A DNA stretch of 64,000 nt from Nanobdellota archaeon. GTDB taxonomy: Archaea; Nanobdellota; Nanobdellia; Pacearchaeales; GW2011-AR1. How positions within the stretch are numbered: the first letter of the stretch is position 1; each line of letters opens with the position of its first letter. A program made the position numbers and the translations under genes. Below the pieces are notes generated by a model. The model saw only the letters and a list, made by a program, of their open reading frames with translations. It ran no database searches and was not told the DNA's origin. The stretch is taken from positions 1-64,000 of the forward strand of contig JAUSIK010000016.1 in assembly GCA_030648155.1 (NCBI GenBank), written 5' to 3'. Below are positions 59,654-64,000 of the stretch, piece by piece.

Positions 59654-59859
59654 GTTAACTTTTTTATCTTAACCTGTAGAATATATAAATGTTATTGTCG
59701 TGGAACAATCGAAAAAAAACTGATAAGAAGGTTTTAATATTCTAAGTTGTATTTATTTTCTGACTTTTTTTGAAAAATTAATATAAATAATCTAATTTAT
59801 CTTAATTATTTAGTAGTGACAATAATAAAGTTTAAATAGTCTTCTTTTCAATGTTTTTT

Positions 59860-60234
59860 ATGGGAAAAGATAATAAATTATTGGAAAAAATTGTGCTCAT
59901 TTTAGAAGGGGCTGTGAAAAAAACAACGCTAGAAGATATAAGATGCTCTCGAGAAAAGAAAACGCAGTATGAAAAGAATAGAAGAATTTATACAGAAATA
60001 GAAACGTATACTATTCCTCTTAATGTTAAAATTGAAAATGTAAATGCAGAGGGTTTAAGACTACAGCTAGAAAAGAGCCACGTGAATGAAAAAGATTCAA
60101 CGGGATACAGGAGCGATACTAGATATCTTATAAGGGTGCTTGGAGGAGAAATACTGGGGGAGCTTAATATACGAGAGGCTAAAGGTTACTTTTTAGAATT
60201 GAAAGAGAAACATAATAGCCGGGGAAAGTTTTAA
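59860..60234 (+). CDS. hypothetical protein
   Basis: The 124-residue soluble protein is not recognised. It has a helical start (KDNKLLEKIVLILEGAVKKT) and a beta-rich middle (YTEIETYTIPLNVKIENVNAEGLRL), ending in a helix. The frame opens at ATG 59851. ATG 59860 is about 25 bases after a TATA-like box (AGTTTAAATAG, 59829-59839) and is chosen. No link with dnaG downstream is clear. The 142-base gap between them holds a short inverted repeat (GTCC...GGAC) but no gene. Confidence 0.5.
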   Translation: MGKDNKLLEKIVLILEGAVKKTTLEDIRCSREKKTQYEKNRRIYTEIETYTIPLNVKIENVNAEGLRLQLEKSHVNEKDSTGYRSDTRYLIRVLGGEILGELNIREAKGYFLELKEKHNSRGKF

Positions 60235-60376
60235 AAAGGTGCAATTCATAGATTGTATATTAATTGGAAGAAGGAAGTAATATTATCTTTCACTTCATAT
60301 TCACGTCCGTGTTGGACACGACTAAAACTTCTTCTGTTAAGTAGGGAAGTATTGAAAAGAATACTTTAAATAGAAA

Positions 60377-61546
60377 ATGGCAAAAATAAGCCCAGTATCA
60401 ATAAAATATATGATTCATGCCTCGTTTAAGGCGGAAGGCCCACTCGAAAGGCCCGATGTAATTGGAGCTATATTCGGGCAAACGGAAGGATTGCTTGGAA
60501 ACGAGCTTGAAATGAGAGAATTACAAAAAGAAGGAAGAATAGGTAGAATAGAAGTAGATCTTGAAATAGTTGATGGAAAAAGCATTGGGGAAATTAATGT
60601 TCCTACTGCAATGGATAAGTCTGAAACTACATTAATTGCTGCTGCACTAGAAACGATAGATAGAATAGGGCCTACAGAGGCTGAAATTAAGATTGTTAAA
60701 ATAGAGGACGTTAGAGGGAGTAAAAGAGACTTTATTATTGACAGAGCTAAACAACTTTTAGAAGGGCTTGACAGCGGGGGAGACTTAGGGGAAATGTCAA
60801 GAGCTTTGAAAGAAGAAAGCAGGGCTGCTAAGATTCAAGAGTATGGGGGGGAGAAATTACCTGCGGGAGATTTAACAGGAAATGAAATTATTGTTGTTGA
60901 AGGAAGAGCTGATGTTATAAATTTACTCAAAAATAGAGTAAATAATGTTATTGGAATGAATGGAACTAAACTTCCAGCTGAAATAGCTAGACTAGGGCAG
61001 GATAAAGAACTAACATTATTTATTGATGGAGACAGAGGAGGGAAATTAATAGCTAGAAATGTTATTAATAATGCTAAAATTGTTTATGTTGCAGTTGCTC
61101 CTGATGGAAAGGAAGTTGAAGAATTAGCTGGAAAAGAAATATTGATAGCATTAAGAAAAAAACTTCCTACTGACGAATTTTTAAGAAGGCTTAACAGCAG
61201 TGGAAATGGATATAACAGCTATGAGGCTGCTGAAGAGATAAAAGAAGAGCCCCCTAGTGTTGACGAGGACACTGCAAAGAAAAAAATAAGAGGATTGTAT
61301 GAAGGAATTAGTGGAAGTAAATCTGCATTATTGGTTGACAACAATTTTGATGTTATTAGGAAAGTTGGAAATAGAGAAGTACCAAAAAATATTGAATTAT
61401 CTAAGAAGAGGGTATTTGCAATAGTATTAGACGGGACTGTTACTGGAACTTTAATTAAGACTTGCGAGGACTTTGGAGTTACTTATTTGGGAGCTACTAA
61501 TTTTGGAAATGTTAAAGATACAAGATTAAAATTAGTTAGTTTGTAA
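60377..61546 (+). CDS. dnaG: DnaG-like primase
   Basis: The 389-residue protein is the archaeal DnaG. The opening YMIHASFKAEGPLERPDVIGAIFGQTEGLLG is typical, as is LRELQKEGRIGRIEV. The TOPRIM core follows: EIIVVEGRADVINLL (near 167-180; glutamate in V-E-G-R-A-D) and FIDGDRGGKL with the D-x-D pair. Archaeal DnaG has primase activity in vitro and also associates with the exosome, giving poly-A tails. Length is near normal. The ATG at 60377 matches the family start; a TATA-like run directly before it is too close to drive this start. Confidence 0.95.
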   Translation: MAKISPVSIKYMIHASFKAEGPLERPDVIGAIFGQTEGLLGNELEMRELQKEGRIGRIEVDLEIVDGKSIGEINVPTAMDKSETTLIAAALETIDRIGPTEAEIKIVKIEDVRGSKRDFIIDRAKQLLEGLDSGGDLGEMSRALKEESRAAKIQEYGGEKLPAGDLTGNEIIVVEGRADVINLLKNRVNNVIGMNGTKLPAEIARLGQDKELTLFIDGDRGGKLIARNVINNAKIVYVAVAPDGKEVEELAGKEILIALRKKLPTDEFLRRLNSSGNGYNSYEAAEEIKEEPPSVDEDTAKKKIRGLYEGISGSKSALLVDNNFDVIRKVGNREVPKNIELSKKRVFAIVLDGTVTGTLIKTCEDFGVTYLGATNFGNVKDTRLKLVSL

Positions 61547-61587
61547 TTAATACAAATATTTATTAATTATTGCATTTTGCAACAATT

Positions 61588-61983
61588 ATGACTTTAATTG
61601 ATCACCAAACAGGGAGAGACATCATTTCACCATACTTTTTAATTGGAGAGGAAATAAACTTTGCAATAAATACTGAAACATTTAGAGAATGTCAAAATTG
61701 GCTTGTAATTGAAAAAAATGATCGTTCAAAACCCATAAGTGATTTTGGAAGAGGATTGTTAGGGCTATTAAATACGGAAACAATACCCGTTTTTGCTGCC
61801 ATCGGAGATTATAATGATTTTTCATATGGAGCCTATCAATCAGTAAGCGTTACAAAACCTATAAAATACTCAAAACTTATTGGAACAATTCCTATGGAAA
61901 TTTTAAAAAGAGAAATACCAAAAGTGTATAATTCAATTATAGAATATAGAGATTATCTTGAAATAGTAAGAACTCCCTTCTAA
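61588..61983 (+). CDS. hypothetical protein
   Basis: The 131-residue soluble protein is not recognised. It is alpha/beta, opening MTLIDHQTGRDIISPYFLIGEEINFAI, and ends with KVYNSIIEYRDYLEIVRTPF. A TTG start at 61570 is possible, but ATG 61588 lies about 25 bases after a TATA-like box (AATATTTATTAA, near 61554-61565) and is preferred. It has no visible partner and follows dnaG with its own promoter. Confidence 0.5.
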   Translation: MTLIDHQTGRDIISPYFLIGEEINFAINTETFRECQNWLVIEKNDRSKPISDFGRGLLGLLNTETIPVFAAIGDYNDFSYGAYQSVSVTKPIKYSKLIGTIPMEILKREIPKVYNSIIEYRDYLEIVRTPF

Positions 61984-62018
61984 TCTTAAATGAACTTATT
62001 TTTGATTCATTTAAAGAT

Positions 62019-62564
62019 CTAAACATCAATCGAGTCAATTACTTTGTCAACATCTTCTTGTGAGGATACTTTAATATTTAATCTTTCTGATAATTTGTTC
62101 AAAAGGGTTTTCATTCCTTTCTCATTTATTGTTCCGTCAGCAGATGTTATTTGACCTTGTGGACCTGTTCTTTCGAAGACTAATTCATTGTTTTTTAGTT
62201 TCCATATTCCACCTATGGCTTCAACTTCATGAAAATCTTCTTTCTTTAAACCATTAAATGCCCCCATATATAAATCAGGATCATAACCTTCTATAGGCAT
62301 TGCCCCTAGATTTTCATTTCCTATTTTAACCATCTCCTGAAAGAAATAATCTTCCAATGAAATAATTCTGACGAATGTTTTTCCATCGGGAGTTTTACAC
62401 TGTTCTGGATATGTCTCAAGAACAGGATATCCTGCGAATACGCATTCTTCAAAACTATTAATTTCTGGGGTTTGAGATTTAGGGGAGATGTTTAATGCTA
62501 TAATTGAACCTAATAGTAAAAAGGCAATTACAGCAACTGAAATAATTTTTATTTGGTTATTCAT
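62019..62564 (-). CDS. membrane-anchored protein with a FEECVFAGYPV-type domain
   Basis: The 181-residue protein has an N-terminal signal anchor (residues 5-25, IKIISVAVIAFLLLGSIIAL). A short module (about 35-65) follows: FEECVFAGYPVLETYPEQCK with TPDGKTFV. This cysteine pair and P-E-Q-C pattern recurs in many secreted proteins of small-genome archaea and candidate-phylum bacteria; its function is unknown. The rest is alpha/beta and acidic. ATG 62564 is chosen over 62585 because it puts the basic residues right before the anchor. Confidence 0.65.
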   Translation of the reverse strand: MNNQIKIISVAVIAFLLLGSIIALNISPKSQTPEINSFEECVFAGYPVLETYPEQCKTPDGKTFVRIISLEDYFFQEMVKIGNENLGAMPIEGYDPDLYMGAFNGLKKEDFHEVEAIGGIWKLKNNELVFERTGPQGQITSADGTINEKGMKTLLNKLSERLNIKVSSQEDVDKVIDSIDV

Positions 62565-62715
62565 AAACTGTATAAATATAGGCAATATATAAACTCTTTT
62601 TTAGATTCAAGAAAGATTGAAGTATAGTGAAATACATAGATAATTGGATAAGAATGCATGTCTTCCCCTAAATAGTTAAGGCACAAATGTTCAAAATTCA
62701 GTGTCCTTAACTATA

Positions 62716-63405
62716 TTAACTATTTAATTTTACATTGACAGAAGAAAATTTTCTCTTATTGAGTTTATCATATGCTTTTGAAATGGAGTTTATTACTTTG
62801 GAAAGGGGAGGATCTTCCACATTGTAATTTATTCCTACCGGCATACTAATAAAAGAATCATGTCTTGAAGTTTTTCCATTATAATCTAAAGTTACTTCGC
62901 TTGGAATTTCAACAGACCAAAAAAATAGATCCCCATTCTCAATTTCATTTACAAGTCTTGGTTCATACTTTAATTTTTCGCATATTGCATTGAAATGGTT
63001 GGTAAACGTTAAGCCTGAATTCCTAAATTCAAACTTAGCGACTTTTCTGGCATTGGCAGGCGCATCTTCTGGAAGACACATGTCCATGAATGGGCAATTG
63101 CTCCATCCTCTTTCTATATTTCCTTTAACATGAGGGTTCCAGAATGAATATATTTCACTTAATGATGAATTAGGTGTTGTTTTAATAGGATTGTTTTCTC
63201 TATCATACTTTAACTCTGGATCCGAAACCACATTACTAATTCCATAAAATGCATAAATTGGACTTTTTACTTTCTTTTTTCCGTTTAGATCGCCTTTGTT
63301 ATTATAATTGTTAACGGATATTGTGATTAGTTTTTTTATATTTGTTAAGATTGGAGCATCCTGCAAAATTCTTTCAAGGACCTTATTCTTATCGAAGTTT
63401 TCCAT
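62716..63405 (-). CDS. hypothetical protein
   Basis: The 229-residue soluble protein is not recognised. It has a run of aromatic and Cys residues in the middle (EIYSFWNPHVKGNIERGWSN, CPFMDMCLPEDAPA), then a beta-rich stretch (LFFWSVEIPSEVTLDYNG). The C-terminus is basic. The CPFMDMC pair may bind metal or form a disulfide, but it has no signal sequence. It is flanked by spacers of about 150 bases with AT-rich promoter-like sequence and no gene. Confidence 0.5.
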   Translation of the reverse strand: MENFDKNKVLERILQDAPILTNIKKLITISVNNYNNKGDLNGKKKVKSPIYAFYGISNVVSDPELKYDRENNPIKTTPNSSLSEIYSFWNPHVKGNIERGWSNCPFMDMCLPEDAPANARKVAKFEFRNSGLTFTNHFNAICEKLKYEPRLVNEIENGDLFFWSVEIPSEVTLDYNGKTSRHDSFISMPVGINYNVEDPPLSKVINSISKAYDKLNKRKFSSVNVKLNS

Positions 63406-63547
63406 TACTATCTAATTTTTTATTATATATTTAAACTTAATTATGATTGTAAAGTGGATGAATTTAACTATTAGCAACATGCCTGGAAGATGCTTAAGAA
63501 ATAATTTTACTCGAAAAGAATAAAAAGCAAGATTATTATTTATTTCT

Positions 63548-63841
63548 ATGACTATTACATCTAGAAAGAATTTTGTAAGCGGGCAACCTAGTATAGGGGT
63601 TGAAAGATTATGGGTGGGGCATATTGTATATAATATAAGGGAGATGGGTATGGAAGAATATATTGAAGATTTTGATTTACAACATTGCAGAAATGAGATT
63701 AGGGAGGCAATTGATTATTGCAGAAAGGAGATGTGTGAGGGGAACGTAATTAGGTATTGCCAATTTTGCAACAAAAATAAAGAATTACCAGGCGAAGATT
63801 TATGGAAGACTGCGGAAAAATTATATCGGAAAAATTTCTAA
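63548..63841 (+). CDS. DUF433-like protein with cysteine-rich tail
   Basis: The 97-residue protein resembles the DUF433 pattern (FVSGQPSIGVERLWVGHIVY, then a helix and IREAIDYCRKEMC), a winged-helix-like fold found in antitoxins and regulators. The C-terminus adds a cysteine group (CRKEMCEGNVIRYCQFCN) that may bind zinc. No PIN-domain toxin or other partner gene follows it within the window. The match was made by eye and is moderate. A TATA-like run near 63518-63525 fits the start. Confidence 0.5.
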   Translation: MTITSRKNFVSGQPSIGVERLWVGHIVYNIREMGMEEYIEDFDLQHCRNEIREAIDYCRKEMCEGNVIRYCQFCNKNKELPGEDLWKTAEKLYRKNF

Positions 63842-63860
63842 ATTGATTTTAAATAAGAAT

Positions 63861-64000
63861 TTAATTGCCGTAAATTTTTCTTAAGCCTGTTATATCTGCA
63901 GATTCTAAAGTTCTCTTCTCTATATCGCCTGTTCCAGAGTATCCAAACATTGTTACGCTAAGACAAGCTGAATTGTAAACATCTCCCATGCCCACTGTGT
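63861..64000 (-). CDS. C-terminal end of a probable matrixin-like metalloprotease, cut by the window edge
   Basis: The reverse strand is open from the window edge to a stop at 63861 (45 residues plus a partial codon). It reads SVTMFGYSGTGDIEKRTLES, then ADITGLRKIYGN. The end resembles the close of M10 (matrixin-type) catalytic domains, where a Met-turn-like segment leads to L-x-x-x-D-I-x-G-I/L-x-x-I/L-Y-G. The zinc motif would lie beyond the edge, so the call is tentative. Confidence 0.5.
   Translation of the reverse strand, partial: TVGMGDVYNSACLSVTMFGYSGTGDIEKRTLESADITGLRKIYGN

Noticed and set aside
60290..60345. Short hairpin (GTCC...GGAC) as an RNA gene before dnaG
   Set aside because: The stem is only a few pairs, there is no known RNA pattern, and no tRNA-like arms are present.

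Overview
The window is archaeal and AT-rich. It carries archaeal-type RNA polymerase subunits (RpoH, RpoB, RpoA), a NusA-like KH protein, S12, S7, EF-2, EF-1A and the TOPRIM DnaG-like protein. Genes are short and tightly packed, and most have their own TATA-like box about 25 bases before an ATG, which implies mainly leaderless transcripts. Many small membrane or secreted proteins without known function, a DUF5652-type protein, and NrdR control of a class II ribonucleotide reductase suggest a DPANN-type archaeon (Woesearchaeota/Pacearchaeota-like). That placement is inference, since no 16S gene is present.

Layout. 1-0.9 kb: the start of a secreted protein and a small coiled-coil protein. 1-9.3 kb: a compact small-molecule or glycan locus. 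It has a four-domain fusion (GNAT + inositol-monophosphatase family + P-loop kinase + DegT aminotransferase), three paralogous DUF218/YdcF-like proteins, a creatininase-family amidohydrolase, a NUDIX protein, a WbqC-family protein and a PIG-L/LmbE deacetylase. 9.3-16 kb: cell-surface proteins, two sharing a cysteine-rich N-terminal domain and one with a long leader and a strong Shine-Dalgarno site. 16-24 kb: cysteine desulfurase, PepF peptidase, TsaC/Sua5, a DipZ-like thioredoxin protein and small proteins. 24.1-28.7 kb: nrdR-nrdJ behind a pair of NrdR boxes, with an intein at the catalytic cysteine of NrdJ. 28.8-38.7 kb: an accessory region holding tRNA-Lys, two further copies of its 3' end that look like attachment sites, a five-repeat HTH protein, a VapBC toxin-antitoxin pair with a clear operator, and orphans. 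38.9-52.6 kb: rpoH-rpoB-rpoA (A' and A'' as one chain), nusA, rps12-rps7 and EF-2 with an intein between the P-loop Lys and Thr. 52.6-64 kb: orphans, a lipoprotein, VOC and AHSA1 proteins, EF-1A, an amber-interrupted gene, a 35-residue acidic gene with its own intrinsic terminator, dnaG, and the C-terminal end of a probable matrixin-like protease.

How the parts fit. The 1-9 kb genes make best sense as one pathway in which an amino group is installed, phosphate is added or removed, and amides are made and hydrolysed; no product can be named. Two DUF218 paralogues share an identical 18-base element at the same distance from their start codons, which suggests co-regulation. dNTP synthesis (nrdJ) and translation (EF-2) each depend on an intein excising from an active-site motif. 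The strongest leads are the fusion/DUF218 locus, the two active-site inteins, the NrdR box pair, the tRNA-Lys attachment-site array and the small genes and leaders that simple ORF calling misses.
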